Shown here: positions 1-12,403 of the stretch, in pieces
Position numbering within the stretch: the first letter of the stretch is position 1
How the letters are laid out: every line of letters begins with the position of its first letter
DNA from: Ulva prolifera
Taxonomy: Eukaryota > Chlorophyta > Ulvophyceae > Ulvales > Ulvaceae
Reading direction: 5' to 3'
Assembly (NCBI GenBank): GCA_023078555.1
Contig: CM041202.1
Coordinates: 5,318,522-5,382,521 of the forward strand
DNA: 64,000 nt
Translations under genes and position numbers: made by a program
Notes under the pieces: model-generated
What the model was told of the DNA's origin: nothing
The model's input: the letters and a program-made list of their open reading frames with translations, nothing else
Databases searched by the model: none

Positions 1-1
1 C

Positions 2-2827
2 GTAAGAGGCGACCAGGCGCAAGGCACGAGCCAGGTTATCATGGCCGAGGTCGATGCCCTGTAGCACGAGTGAGGCCGCATGGTCCGCGACCGCGCGCCC
101 CACCTCGCGCTGGGCCGCTAGCAGCTTGCCCGAGACGAACGCGTCCGGCAGGTCGCGGGCATCCGCCTCCCACCCCAGCAGCTCATGCAGCTCGTCGAAC
201 AAGCCTTGCCAGCGCTGCAACAGACTGCCCCGGCTGTGGCCGCGGAGGGGGCGGAGCAGGTCCGGGCAGCCGGCGAGGTTGCGCTCAGCCGTGCCGGCCC
301 CCGACAGGAAAGCCGCGTCAGCGACGCTGTCCACCAGCATCGTCAGTCCGAGCCCGCCATGCCTGACAGGGGACATCAGCCGGTAAGCAAGCCGCCGCGT
401 CTCAGCGTCAGTGGCCGAGTTGTCAGACGCGGCAGCAGCATCCGCAACCTCAGGCGGCAGGCACAGGATTGCGGCGGCACCGCGCCACACAGCGGCCTCC
501 GCCCTGCGCATGTGCGGCTCGAGCACGGCATACGGCACCGTCCGCATCAGGTGCGTCATGCGCACACTCAGGGACACACGCAGCAGGAGGAACTGCGCCT
601 GCACTGAGAGCGGGATGCGCACGAGGGTCTCGACGAGGCCCTCGACCTCGCGCGCCCGCGCGTCCAGCACCTCGGCGACGTACTCCGGGGTGCCCAGCGG
701 CGTGCCGACAGCCTTGAAGCCCGCGTGCAGATCCCGAATGCCGAGCTCTGCGGCCACGGCGGCCGCCGCCTCGGCGTCGGCGCTGTGGACGCCGCATTTT
801 GCCGGGTTCACCTCAAGCCCAATGCTGCGCACGCCGTCAGCTTCCACGCACAGCCGCCGGAACACGGCAGCTCCAGCCGCGAGGTCGCCCGCAATGCTGA
901 TGTCGTCCAGGTACGCCACCACAGGTGCGCCGGCGCCTGACGCGTCGACGCGCTCCAAGACAGGCTGCAGGGTCAACGCAAACAGGAGGGGGCCCAGGGG
1001 GTCACCTTGGCGGACGCCACGTTGGCAGAGGACCGGCTCGACGTCCTCCGGAGCGCCCGCGATGTGCAGCGGGGTCCCGGCGCCGTACGCCCACTGCGTG
1101 AAGGGCAGCAGCGCCGGGGCACGCTCCTTCACGGCAGCGAACATGGCCGCGCGGTCGATGCAGTTGAAGGCGTTCTTCATGTCGACCGAGAACACCGAAG
1201 CGCCCTCGGCCAGAGCAGAAGACAGGCCGTGCACGACTGTCTCGGTCCCGCCCCGTGTGCCAACGCCGACCTGCAGCGGCGCCAGGCTCTCTCCGATGTC
1301 GCGGCCGTACTCGCGCAGGGCGCACACTGCCGCGAACCGGTACCAGGTCTCCCCCACCGCGATCGGCCGCGTGCCACCGTCCGGCTTCTCCAGGCCGATG
1401 AGGAGCCCGTCCAGCAGGAACGTCTCCCGTGGCAGCATGCCGGACAGCATGTGGTTGACGACCGCCAGCAGCGCGTCGGTGGCTGCGTCCGAGGATTGGC
1501 ATGCTGCGCAGATCATCTCGAACGTCCAGCCGGACGGGCCGGCCGACGACCCCCGATGGTGTGCGCTCACGGCGGCCACCGCCGCCACCAGCGCCTCCCG
1601 TGTCAGGCACAGAGCGGGGACATCCGGGTTCGGCTCCAGAGGGACCGGCGGATCTGCTGGCGGGAACAATGCGCGCAGACCGGCTTGGACCTCCGGGGAC
1701 CGTGCATCTGCGGGCTTGCCATCCTGCAATCCGCGGCCAGCTTTGTGAATGGAGCGCTTGATGCGAAAGCATCTGTCGATGTGTTGCGCCCGCAGCTGAT
1801 CTGCAGACATGGGAGCTTTGCGCCTCCCGGGCCAGCGGCCGGGCGGCGTTTCCTCCCACATCTCCACGGGCAGCCCGAGGGCGTAGTCGCGGCACCGCCC
1901 TGCCGCCGCTTTCCCAGAGCGCCGCCCCCTGCTGTACGCTAGCAGGCGCATGGGCAGGCGCATGAGCTCCTCGAAAGCGGCAACAACCTCCTCTCGCGCG
2001 CTGTCGCCGCGCGCATGCGTGCACGCGTCGGCCACCAGCTCCCACACCCTGGTGCACGACTCGGCCCACCCCAGCCGGGCGGCTGGGGGGACATGCTGCG
2101 GCAGGCGCAGCCGTGGGGCCGCGTTGGCCCGCTGCACTGGCGGGGCCGATGCAGCCGCACGGAGCCCGGCCTGTCTGCGGGGGCCCGCCCGCTGCGACTG
2201 GCTACCTGCTCCCCGTCCCTTGCCTTTCTTCTTACCTCCCCGCCGGGCACGTTGCTGCTTGGCGTTGCCGCCCGTGCCCCCACTGGCCTGCGCAGGGGGG
2301 GGTGCGCCGGCGGCTGCTGCGGCTTGGCGATGCGGCCGGCGGGTAGCAGACTGCTTGGCTGCTGCGCCTGCGAGGCCAGGAGGCGGGGGAAGGGGCGGGG
2401 AAGGGGTGTCGGCGGAGGCGGGCGGGGGTGGATGGTGGCACTGTGCACTGCCGTGAGCCCTGTCGTGCTGGTCGTTGCTGGTGGCTGGCGGCTGCTGAGG
2501 GGCAGCCGTGGCGAGCTGAGTCTCACCAGGCACCACATTCAGCGCCGATTTTACCTGTTTGCTTGTATCTGCAGAGAGATGAGCCTCGGTAGCTGTCCCG
2601 CTGGCAGGTGCTGCGCGCCGGCGCTTGGGCTGTGGAGACCCGCGCGGTGACTCGCGCTGCACGACTGCGAGCTGTCCATTGTTGCAGTTAACAACTTCAT
2701 TAGTATCTAGGATGCTACGTTGGTCTGTAATCAATAGGCTAGGTCGCACGGGCGACTGCGAAGCGTGCTGGCGGTTCAGGTCGCTCAGCTTTGCCTTTGA
2801 CGGCTCCTTCCGCTTCGGCTTGCCCAT
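2..2827 (-). CDS. Reverse transcriptase of a non-LTR-type retroelement, C-terminus beyond window
   Basis: One frame stays open for 942 codons from ATG at 2827 to the left edge, with an in-frame TAG just upstream of that ATG. It would copy element RNA into DNA. Residues 1-280 are basic and Pro/Ala/Gln-rich, with a Lys/Gly/Arg patch like a nucleic-acid-binding or nuclear-localisation tract. The polymerase core shows RPIAVGE, FSVDMKNAFN (Asp about 549), RQGDPLGPLLF and YLDD (residues 639-642), followed by GLEVNPAKC. These are palm motifs 2 to D of reverse transcriptases. No APE endonuclease precedes the core; any endonuclease would have to lie C-terminal, off the window. The intact frame suggests a young copy. 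The class is clear, but the exact clade (R2-like or other algal RT family) is not. Confidence 0.88.
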   Translation of the reverse strand, partial: MGKPKRKEPSKAKLSDLNRQHASQSPVRPSLLITDQRSILDTNEVVNCNNGQLAVVQRESPRGSPQPKRRRAAPASGTATEAHLSADTSKQVKSALNVVPGETQLATAAPQQPPATSNDQHDRAHGSAQCHHPPPPASADTPSPPLPPPPGLAGAAAKQSATRRPHRQAAAAAGAPPPAQASGGTGGNAKQQRARRGGKKKGKGRGAGSQSQRAGPRRQAGLRAAASAPPVQRANAAPRLRLPQHVPPAARLGWAESCTRVWELVADACTHARGDSAREEVVAAFEELMRLPMRLLAYSRGRRSGKAAAGRCRDYALGLPVEMWEETPPGRWPGRRKAPMSADQLRAQHIDRCFRIKRSIHKAGRGLQDGKPADARSPEVQAGLRALFPPADPPVPLEPNPDVPALCLTREALVAAVAAVSAHHRGSSAGPSGWTFEMICAACQSSDAATDALLAVVNHMLSGMLPRETFLLDGLLIGLEKPDGGTRPIAVGETWYRFAAVCALREYGRDIGESLAPLQVGVGTRGGTETVVHGLSSALAEGASVFSVDMKNAFNCIDRAAMFAAVKERAPALLPFTQWAYGAGTPLHIAGAPEDVEPVLCQRGVRQGDPLGPLLFALTLQPVLERVDASGAGAPVVAYLDDISIAGDLAAGAAVFRRLCVEADGVRSIGLEVNPAKCGVHSADAEAAAAVAAELGIRDLHAGFKAVGTPLGTPEYVAEVLDARAREVEGLVETLVRIPLSVQAQFLLLRVSLSVRMTHLMRTVPYAVLEPHMRRAEAAVWRGAAAILCLPPEVADAAAASDNSATDAETRRLAYRLMSPVRHGGLGLTMLVDSVADAAFLSGAGTAERNLAGCPDLLRPLRGHSRGSLLQRWQGLFDELHELLGWEADARDLPDAFVSGKLLAAQREVGRAVADHAASLVLQGIDLGHDNLARALRLVASY

Positions 2828-4619
2828 GGGACCCTAGCATTGCAGATATGGCCTAACAAGTATTATCAAATGCCAAGCGCCGAGCCTCCGGGGGCTCGAC
2901 TGCCATGCCGTGGACGAGGTCAATCGACACGACCAACAACAATCGACCAGCAACAAACAGTTTGGTCTCGCGAGTATCATGTGGGTGCTTGTCTCGACGC
3001 GCTCTTGGACGCGCATGCGCACATCCCTGGTCGCCCACGAGCAAGCCGGCCAAGCTTCAGCACGTCCACGATGGTCACTGGTGGTCACCCAAAGCAGACC
3101 AAACGCTACATTCGTGCGACCAGCAATCCGCGAACAAGTCGGCTCATACACCGCGCGCTGGGGGCTTTTCAGTTTCGATCCGCATACTGAACCAAAGCGT
3201 ACGTTGGCGCTCGATTGCACATACGTGTCCTGCTGCAAGGCCGGCGTCGACATGACCAGATTTGCCAGTCGCGCCATCACGCGAGCCCAAGGTGCTAGTC
3301 CAAGGTAGTAGCTGGCTGCAGCAAAGCAGCTGTGCCGTCACGTGGCAGGTGCAGCGAGTGGAGGTGCCGCGCATTATTATGTTCATGTGGAGGCCACACG
3401 TGTCCCCAGGAACCAAAGCAAAATGTTCACACTGACTGGAAGGTGTTAGTCTTGTGCAGACGGCTTCATACAACAACCTTCGCGAGCCAGTGCTTCTGGC
3501 CTTGACGTTGGTCAACCTCCATATGCAGCACCGAGGCAAATGCTGGCAGGAAGAGGCTTACATCGCCATCATGACCATCAACATACGACAAAACTTTCGA
3601 TCAGGTGCCGACGCCGATTGTACGGACTTCGCAAGCGCGTGCACGTCACCAGCTAGCTATGTAAGTACATGTAGTACTGGTACGTGATTCCCTGCGATAC
3701 GTTGTGGAGACGCATTATTAATTCCGCCATCAGCTTGTATAGTGTTCCACTGCACGCGTGTGTGCTTGGAGGAGCCTCACAACGTGTTATGATGGCCACA
3801 GCTGGCGCGAGTGCACATGCAACAATCGCAGCTGCTGCAGCTGCTGCAGACCACGTTGGAAACAACGATACACAATGTTCAGGAAGACATGCACGTCAAC
3901 GCTATCAGATGCAGTGCAGAGGTCCACCAATTCAACAGATTCAGGTGCCTTTCCATCTGCCACAGATATATCTGTTTTGCTAGAGTCATTTGTATCCTGT
4001 ATGCCTCAACTACTTGAGCTGAAGCGGACCAGGTTGTCTTGCAGAGAACAGTGCTCGTCAGACAACAGAGCTCGTCAGACAATAGCAAGAACACATCGGC
4101 ATGTGCATGTGGCACATCTCCACACATCTACCCAACAGTAATGGTGATGGTGATGCTTCACTGTTCTGTTTTGCCTGCAGCATCACTGACAAGCACTACC
4201 CATGTGATGCTATCATACATACACATACACCGAGGCAGCGTCCACAGTGATGCCTCACTCATCTCCGCAGATCCAGATCCCGATTCTACAGATGACAGGT
4301 CGGGCGCAGGGGTGCGAAGGCACCCCTGTCACCAATATCGGCTCAGACACCTATGCAAAGGCCAATTGCATATCCATGGCACCTCATCATGTGGACAAGT
4401 AGGCACCAAGTGGCGACCCATGGATGTTGTAGCCCATGGACGTGGTTGCGCACACCAGCACCACCACAGGCTCTCAAAGAAAAATAGCCAAACTGCCTTT
4501 CATGAAGCACACAAGCACACCGGTTATGCCGAGCAGCCACCTATCCCAGGACTGCATGAGCTCCTTCTAGATCTCTACATGTCACTGGCTGCTGCTGTAC
4601 GCCCTGGCACTGCCTGGTG
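2828..4619. other. Intergenic, no supported gene
   Basis: This is mixed-composition sequence upstream of the reverse transcriptase. Short overlapping ORFs occur on both strands with no recognisable domain. The first few hundred bases presumably hold the 5' untranslated region or promoter of the retroelement, but no motif is diagnostic. Confidence 0.4.
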
Positions 4620-5030
4620 TGTTACAAGGACAATTAAAGGCAGCAAGGCGGGCAGCACCGCGAAAGAAGCAAGCAGACGAAGCACACACCCAGACACCCA
4701 CGCACGCAACACCCACCATGCCCAGAAAACCCATCACCGGCGCAGCAAACGACACAGATCCGCAGACCGCCAAGCACACACCCACACACCCGTACACGCA
4801 CGCACAGACCCCACGGCCCACACACAACACAACCGCCAACACCACAACACCCGCCGCCGTAGGGCAGGGCCACACCCACACGACAGGGCCACACCCAACA
4901 CACTGCTGCCTGAGGCCGCCCATCATGGCCGCCCGACTGCCGTGGGCCGCCCTAGCCCCAAACCCCACACCCACCCCCCCGAGCCACAGCACACCACGCC
5001 AGCCCGGCACACCGCCGCGCAGCCTCGCCG
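4620..5030 (+). repeat. TGTTACA-family dispersed repeat copy
   Basis: It begins TGTTACAAGGACAATTAAAG and continues with a GCAGCAAGGCGGGCAGCACCG block, a CA-rich middle (CACACCC arrays) and a GC-rich end. The same head occurs in other places in the window on both strands, with the closest match at 60113. The long ORFs here are low-complexity translations of the CA-rich tract. Confidence 0.6.
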
Positions 5031-8000
5031 GCCCACGCCGCATCGTACCCAGGACAATGGATCGTGCAAGCCGTCTCCGCAATCCCTGCACATGCCAACG
5101 AAGGCATCCCGCACGCCCATCGGACCCGGCCTGTCTGGTGTGTAGTGAGTCAGGCAGCCCGTCCACAAGAACTGATAATGATGGTTTATGTCTTCACACC
5201 AGCCTTGCCTACACGTTGGTGGTCTGTGTTCTTGTGCTGCTTGCAAAACCAGCAAAGAGCATGAGCGAGCATGCCAGCCCTCACAGGCTGAAGGCTGTGT
5301 TTACAGACTGTGATTCGCAGTTCTTCGGCCCCGGGCAGCAGCACCGCCTCACCGCGTTGCGCGTCAGCCTGTCCGTGTGACACGTCGAGGGCTCCGTGCC
5401 TTCTTCAGCACTGCTGTAGACGTAAGCCATGTAGCGCTTGCGGCCACCGCCGCTGCTGCCGCTGTGGTGCCACATGTGGCCACCAATGCCATGCAATGGC
5501 CTTTGCTCAGACACACGTCACAGGTCTGCCACCCAAAGCGAATGCGAATGCGCAGGTTGCCACCAGGGCTCGTCGGCTTCCAATCTCTGCACATGGCTCA
5601 TTGTAGAATCATTCGAGCACAAGTTGGTGGTGGTAGATATACTCGGGCTAGTGTTGCGAGGGGCGGGGGGCAGGGGGCTGTGCTCTTGGTCGGCATGCGT
5701 GCTACATACCTGATTTTTCGGTTTTCGGGACGGGACTCACCTGGGTGTGAACTCGCAGCTGCAGTAAGCATGGGTCGGCCAAGCAAGATGTCTGAGCAGT
5801 TCCACATTTTTTTTGTCCGGGTGTGCCTCCGGCACAGCAACCAACCCATAACCATTCAGGCATCACGCTACACCACCAACAGCATATCATCATCGGCCTC
5901 CATGGGTGCGGCCACAATACCAAGTCAGGTGAAGTGGTATTGTAGCAAATTCGGTAGTGGCAGCTGAGCGTGGTGTGAGTGTCCATGACCAGCCACACAA
6001 GGCTACCTGCCCCTCCGCCGTGTCTGTGGAACCCTGAGATCTCTGTCATGGCCATTTGTTAACCCGAAACAGGCATCTGGACATTTGGACGCAGGCAATT
6101 GTATTGAGGCCAGTACTGGCTTCTACAAACCCTGGCTTGGCGTGATCGGCCGGTGATCAGAGATCTCCGATCACCGGACATATTGGCATTGTGCTTGAAT
6201 ATCTCTCATGCCTCAGATACCAGGAAGAGCCTGCACAGCGCTTCTGAGCACCTCTGCTGACGTCAGGGCCTCCAGAGCTGATGCTTAGAGCAGTGCTGGG
6301 GCTTGTGCACACATGGGACATTGTCTCATTCCTTGGGTGGCATCATGGGTCGGGCCGTACAATATCTTCTACTGTTTGAAGAATTGGCTGCACAGCGACA
6401 GCAGAACATCGATATGCCATGACAAGGTTGATTAGGAGGAGTGGAAGGCTCATAAATCACATGCCTTGGAGGCCGTGACGCACAGAGGTGGCAAGTCTGA
6501 AAATCTGCGAAATTTGTGTCTGCAGGCAAAGGCCGGTTGCTCTGAAGCATGGTGCAGGGGGAGCGCATGATCATGCCAGAGTCCCTCAGGCAGGTACAGC
6601 CCAGCTGGCAGCCATCAATCCCAGCTGGGATCACAAATGGCTTGCTGATCTGAAGTGCAAGGATGTGTTTTCATGTCCCACTGTGTTGCAATTCCCAGGC
6701 CGGCCACAAAGACAACACTTGTACTTTCTGAGGTAGAAAGTTCACTGTGTGATGCTAAATTATACCACAACTATGCATAATTGTACTATGATACTGGCCC
6801 CAAGGACAGCCCAGCACTGTGGCTCCCGTGAACAGGACCAAGGCAGCTGCTTCAGGTCAACGAAGTAGGAAGTACAGAAGCCTCCACAGGAGCTCCTGCA
6901 AGGCCCACCCACATGGTGCTCCAGAGGCTTCACAAGAGCTCAGCTTCCTGTCTGCTGCTGCTGGGTGACTGCTGCTTGCTGATGTGGTGGCACCCAGCTG
7001 CCTGCCAACCTGGAACACCTTGCTCAGCCATCAGTCTGCTATCCTTACACCTGTTCCAGCCACGAAGCTTCCAGCCATCCTGACACATCATGTTGCAGGC
7101 ATCAGTCTGCAGTCTCAGCACCCCTTTCTGCCATTAGTGTGTCTTGCTGGAGTGCACCTGCCTGTCATGCACAGTGGTGTATCATCCTGTCTCCCATCCT
7201 GACCCCTCTGGTTTGGGGCTGCACAGTGCAACAGCAGCTGCTCTCTGTGGTCCAGAACTCAGACGCACTTTGAGTTGGCCCAGAACTAGGTCAGTGGGAT
7301 CCATCAGTGCAGGAACAGGCTGCAGTCCATATGGCAAGTGGATGCTTAGGATGTGTTGTCACATCACATTCAATCCTGCAGACCTGATCAGGAGCTGCCT
7401 CACCAGATCCAGATCTATGCAACCAGGTGCAACTGAGTGGTGCAGCTACAGAGTGGCTGTAACCAACACCAAAAAGATTGTTTTCTCCTGTTCACTCTTT
7501 TGTAATACACCAAAAAGATAGGTACGGGTAGTACCACCTGTCCCACCAGAGGATGCATCTGGGGTGCCACAGACAACATCACAAATGCAGAGCTGAAAGT
7601 GCCATTGATGCTCATGCAAGGACTCTGCTCAAGTGTCAGTCTGCCTCACCACACACCACATTCATTCAGCAGTGTTCATGGATGAGTATATATGATTCTG
7701 AGCCAGACTGTGCATGCGGGCAGCTGCAGTCGCTGTGAGTAGAAGCTGAGCCCAGCTACGGGCTCACCCAGCCATGTACCGGAAACTGTCTGCGTGGTGT
7801 CGCCCTGTGCTCCCTGCAAGACCTGCGCTGGTTTATTACCAAGCCCAGGAGCCGCAGCCCACGTTGAACCGCAAATAAATTTGACTGCCCAGGCGCTCAC
7901 GCATATCACAATGAAACACAGGCTATACGTGTTTTGTATCAGTTCCTTGCAGTTTCGACCACGGCGTCTAATGATCATGCCAACTGCGCAAGTCCATTGT

Positions 8001-8732
8001 CCACCAATTGCATCTGCCGCGAGGCCATATCGTCTGGCGCCTTGTCACTGAGGTACCCACATAATGTGATGGCTGAACTTCATTGCGACAGATCCTATCA
8101 CAACAAGGAGCGTGATGGCCGCATATGCTATGTGAGAGTTCGCGCCCTCGAAGCAGCTCGGAACCGGGCCTTCGTAATACCTGACCTCGACGCTTGCATG
8201 GGTGGCTTCAGGCGGCCGTCGCTTTTAGGTGCATGCAGCACGTCGCACGGGTCCAATGGCGTGTTGCGCGAGGGGAAATAGACCCATCCCGCATCACGCC
8301 AGAGAGACTTCGCAGCAGTACGCATGATTGCACTGTGGCTTGCATGCCCCGTTTGGATCCGGTCTCCAAGACCCCAAGCACGATGTCCTGCACGATGTCC
8401 TGCATCATGATAGACATCGATGCCTGTGACTATGATGGCAATGCATGTAGCGATGAAGGCTATGCTCACCTGTCTAGGCACTCCTGCAGTGCACTGGGGC
8501 TAGACTCCGTGAAAGATATTTCGTCTGAAACCACTATCCTGTGCTTTTCTAGACCCATCCAGCAGGCTAGCTGTAATGTATAAGCTTATAAGCTTGTATA
8601 TATGCTGCTGCTGCTGCTACAGTACTCAGCAGCGGCATGCGGCATGCGGCATGCGGCGGCAGTGGCAATGCTGCAGGCTGGTGCATTGCCAATGCTGAAG
8701 CCAATGCTTAAGCCAACGAAGCCAATGCTTAA
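5031..8732. other. Intergenic, no supported gene
   Basis: No ORF shows a domain or codon pattern I trust. Fragment 7467-7513 matches the terminal part (CCGTTCACTCTTTTGTAA type) of the inverted-repeat element described at 19453. Short direct repeats precede the MITE at 8733 (GCCAATGCTTAAG units, 8690-8732). Confidence 0.4.
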
Positions 8733-9204
8733 GGCCGTGTTTAGTGGCGAGCGGTCACATTGGCGGTCAAGGGCGATGTGACCGGTCACATTGCCTGCCG
8801 TGTTTAGTGGCGATTAATGCAACCAATATGAACAACTCCTTGACTGCAGAAACCGCTTTGAAACACCTTCATAACACTCTTACACTGCATCTTGAATGCC
8901 TTCGGTGCTACATGATGTCCTGTGGGGTCTCACGATGGAGCGGACGATGTGACCCGGGTCGCGACCGCGAATGTGACCAGGCCATGCGATCCCGGAATGT
9001 GGACCCCCCCTCGGGGGGGTCACATGCCCGGTCGTTCACATTTTAGGTCACATCACGGATCGACAAATAACTCCCGAACAACATCGAACCAAGTCAAACG
9101 AACAATGCAGCAATATTTAAAACATGTTTCTGAGTAACTTTAATGCCTCGGTCGTGCTTTTTACGATTTTTTTGTTTGCCGGTCACGCTCCACTAAACAC
9201 GGCC
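8733..9204. mobile_element. Harbinger/PIF-like MITE
   Basis: The 472-bp segment begins GGCCGTGTTTAGTGG and ends with its inverse, CCACTAAACACGGCC. It is flanked by TAA on both sides (8730-8732 and 9205-9207). A 3-bp TWA-type duplication with GGC..TGTTTAGT termini is typical of PIF/Harbinger and Tourist-like MITEs. It carries no transposase, so it is non-autonomous. A second copy of the terminal motif lies just inside the left end at about 8799, suggesting a terminal duplication. Several GTGACC/GGTCAC motifs occur near both ends. Confidence 0.72.
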
Positions 9205-9351
9205 TAAGCCTTTTTTTCGTGAAGGGGTGCAAATAAATATGCCACAGGCATCTCTCATGGACCACTAGTATTCTGGCATCCACACATGCACACACGTGGC
9301 TTGGCTTCAACTTGAAGTTGTTGCGTGGTGGGCATGCTGCAGTTCCCCTGG

Positions 9352-9404
9352 TTGCTGCTCGTGGTGCTACTAGTACCTGCCTTGCTTGCTTTGTCCTTGT
9401 AACA
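9352..9404 (-). repeat. TGTTACA-family repeat head fragment
   Basis: Read on the minus strand it starts TGTTACAAGGACAAAGCAAG and continues to a GGTAC..AGTAGCACCACG block. It is a short 5' fragment of the dispersed family. Confidence 0.55.
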
Positions 9405-10103
9405 CACGCACACACGTGTGCACGCATGCATCACCACAGTGCCTACAGTCTGGCAACGCATGGGGACCTCAGGCCCCGCATCATCATGAAAATCCTGCGC
9501 ATGCGAGATGGGCCCATACGGTCCACTTTGCAATGTTTCCCAGGTTTACCCCGCTGCATGACGCTGAGAAAAAATATTTTGCGTTGGGATACGCCCACAC
9601 GCAGAGGCCGAATGACTGAGCTGGCTGATAAACAGACACACGCACCGCGGCCTCGCCCATGTACTTGCACGAACCACAGCCACTGCGCCGTGAACAGCCG
9701 CATGAGCGAACTGCAGTGAGGCAGCGGAGATCTCGACAAACAGGCAAATCTAAGGCATGAGCCAGGTTGTCACTGCGCTTCTGGGTCATCTTTGGTTTCC
9801 TGCTTGTACACCATGGCGGGGTCGAGCGCGGCGGCAGCACCTGCAGGGGCGGTGAGGGGGGAGGGCATGTCAGTTGCAACATTGAACCCCAGGCAGTGCT
9901 GCACCGCTATGACGTACATGTCTTCGCCCATGGCGGGGGCGCACTGGCAGTTCCAGCTGGCCCACATGCCAAGCTGCAGATCCGCGCTGCATCAGACCGG
10001 CAAGCCAGCTTGTCCAGTCGTAGGCGGCAGCCGCCCGGGGGGGGTGGGGATGCCCAAATGCATATGCGTGCGCAATGCAGTGCCACGCTCAGCTGCACAT
10101 CCA

Positions 10104-10270
10104 ACCACCTCGCTTAGCACAGGAGGAGGCCCTGTGAGTTGCGTACGGTCGTCTGAGGGGGGTTTCCAGGTGGTTTACCCCTTCGGCATATGTGGTCCCG
10201 TTAATTCGGAGTTGTCAATGTCCAATAGGATACGGCTCAGTAAATTTAGATTTACTTTACTTTACTTTAC
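10104..10270 (+). repeat. tRNA-derived SINE, 5'-truncated copy
   Basis: The body runs ACCACCTCGCTTAGCACAGG to GGAGTTGTCAATGTCCAATA and ends in four TTTAC units (10251-10270). It is nearly identical to the inverted copy at 14218-14475, which keeps the tRNA-like head missing here. 5' truncation and a short 3' tandem tail fit LINE-dependent retroposition. Confidence 0.75.
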
Positions 10271-10841
10271 CCGGGGCTCGGGGTGAGTCGCCACCGCATA
10301 TTTACCTTTGATACTCATGCATGACAAGAATGTCAAGGGATGTTGATTCCAGCCATATCCCGCAAACTCTTGCCCCGCGATGCGTACTTGGCCTGGGCGG
10401 TGCGCCACCCTCCTCCGGGAGCCTGGGTCTTTATATCCTTGCCCCAGTGGCCATGCATATGCGTCCCCGGATCCGCCCTGGCTATGGCGGGCGGCCGGTG
10501 TCTCCAGGATCGGTGTGTCGTGTCCAGGGGTGGCCTCAGCGTTGGGGCGGTTGTGTGGCCCCCGTGGGGTGCACAGGGCATACGCGGGGGCGCAGTGTAG
10601 GGTGGCGAAGCACGGTGTGGGGCTTCGGCTCACCGAGGAGGTTTTGGCCGGAGCAGGGTGACTGACTGCAGCTGGCCAGACTGCCACCTGGACCCCACAA
10701 GGCCCGGTGCGTTGCCTCCGCAGCGTGACAAGTCTCTTGTGCGTCCATGTGGTGCTGCCGGAGCCGCTCGAGCGGCAATGATCATTTCATGCTGCAAATG
10801 CCATAGCACGTGGCATATGCCATAGGGCACAATTTGTGTAC

Positions 10842-10865
10842 GGGGGGGGGGGGGGGGGGGGGGGG
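10842..10865. repeat. Poly-G tract, 24 nt
   Basis: A pure run of 24 G. Similar C runs lie at 18748, 33460 and 55663. Confidence 0.95.
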
Positions 10866-11156
10866 TGTGAGAGTGGAGGCGTATGCAAGTGCGCACTGCC
10901 GGGGGGGTGACTTGCAGGTGATGATGTTGTGGGCGCGGAGTGTGATGGTTTAGCGGCCCTTGCAGTTTTGCAGCTGTGCATGCTTGCTGTGATACAAGGT
11001 CAAAGCATGCAAGGTAGGTAGCACGGTGAGCAACAACCAGGGGAATCGCACACCAACGCAACCAGCCGCACACGTCACACACCAACACACCCACGCAGCG
11101 TCAGCACCCGCGCTGCCCATAGCCACACACCCACACACATACACGAAAGCCCCCCC

Positions 11157-11804
11157 TGATCTCTCGGCGCTCACGGGCCATCCGGCCTGAGCGGCGAGCC
11201 GCCCGCGGCGTCCTCGCCGCTCTCTCGCGGGCCGGGCGCCGTCCGAGGCTCGGACGCACTGATAGGCGGCGTGTGCTGCCTCTGCCGTGTGCCCCAACCC
11301 CCGAACACAGCGCGCCTCGGGCGTGCTTCGTTCCGGGTGGGTCGGCGGATGGGGGCGCCCCCGCGTGTGTTGTTCCGGCGCTCGGGGCTGGCCTGGTCAG
11401 GGCATTGGGGCGGGGGTCCTGGGGGCCCCCGACGGCTTCCGTGTGGGGCAGGCGCCGGCCAGGCCGCTGCATGGGGCTGCCGCTGCCGCACGGACGGCGG
11501 GATCGTGTAGCGTATTGGCGTGTGGGTGTGTATGTTGGGGGTTGGGTCTGGGCCGCGTGCGGGTGCGTGGGTGTGTGGGTCGGGTGTCAGTGTGTCGGTG
11601 CGTTTGGGGGTGGGTGCGTGTGGAGGTGCGTGTGGGGGTCGGTTCGTGTGGTAGTGTGTAGGAGTGTGGGGATGTGTGCGTGCTTGTTGTGCCTTGGCGT
11701 TGGCTGTTGCTCTCCTGCTGCGTGCGCATTGCGTTTCTCGTGCTCTCCGGGCCCTTTTGGTCCTGGCGGTGCTACCGGCCCCTCCGGCTTTTTCCTTTGT
11801 AACA
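11157..11804 (-). repeat. TGTTACA-family dispersed repeat, near full length
   Basis: On the minus strand it starts TGTTACAAAGGAAAAAGCCG, passes through a CA-rich middle (complement of the GTGTGGGTGTG tract) and a GC-rich part. It ends near CGGATGGCCCGTGAGCGCCG then GAGAGATCAG. The end block is shared with the plus-strand copies ending at about 31752 and 33970, giving a family length of about 650-820 bp. Long ORFs here are translations of GC- and CA-rich repeats. Confidence 0.6.
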
Positions 11805-12403
11805 CAAAAGCCCCCCTAGCCTACACCCACACACATCCACACAGCATGCTTGCGGTGTCGATGTACAGTGCTGGGGAATATGTGTCGGATGAGCGTTGCC
11901 TGTGGTGCTAGCTACCCAGAGCTCTGACTTGGTCGACCGAAGATCTTTAAAGATCTTTAAAGACAACTGTAGCAACCTCTCGACCGGAGCTTGCACAGAG
12001 AACAGAAAAGGCATGCAGCCTGCACTGAACGCAGCAGGGCAGAAGCCTGCACATGAGACACTGGAAGTTCAGGTCCTCAGTCGACTCAGGATCCCAGGAG
12101 CCCATCACGCGCAACACCAATGGGAAGTACCCTAGGGCCTGTTTGAACTTCTTGCGGCCTTGACAGGCACATCAATCCCACCATCTATAGATTACTGTGC
12201 TCGCTATGACACAGGCTTGTACTTTGTAGCAATGTACTTGTAGCAAGATACTTTGATGTGTCTAGAGCCTTCCTGAGTATCAAGTGTATCTGAATCCAAA
12301 CAGAATCTGAGCAGCTGCAGCTTCCAGTGCTCTCTAGGCTAAGCATAGTCCTATATACGTACTGCTGAATCTTCAGCTACAGCTACATTGCGATACACCG
12401 CGG

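Noticed and set aside
411..1748. 445-codon plus-strand ORF
   Set aside because: It is the antisense shadow of the reverse transcriptase ORF: the minus frame carries all palm motifs, while the plus translation is Ser/Arg/Ala composition without a domain.
11271..11911. Long Gly/Val/Cys/Trp-rich ORFs
   Set aside because: They translate the GTGTGGGTGTG tract of a dispersed repeat; composition explains the open frame.
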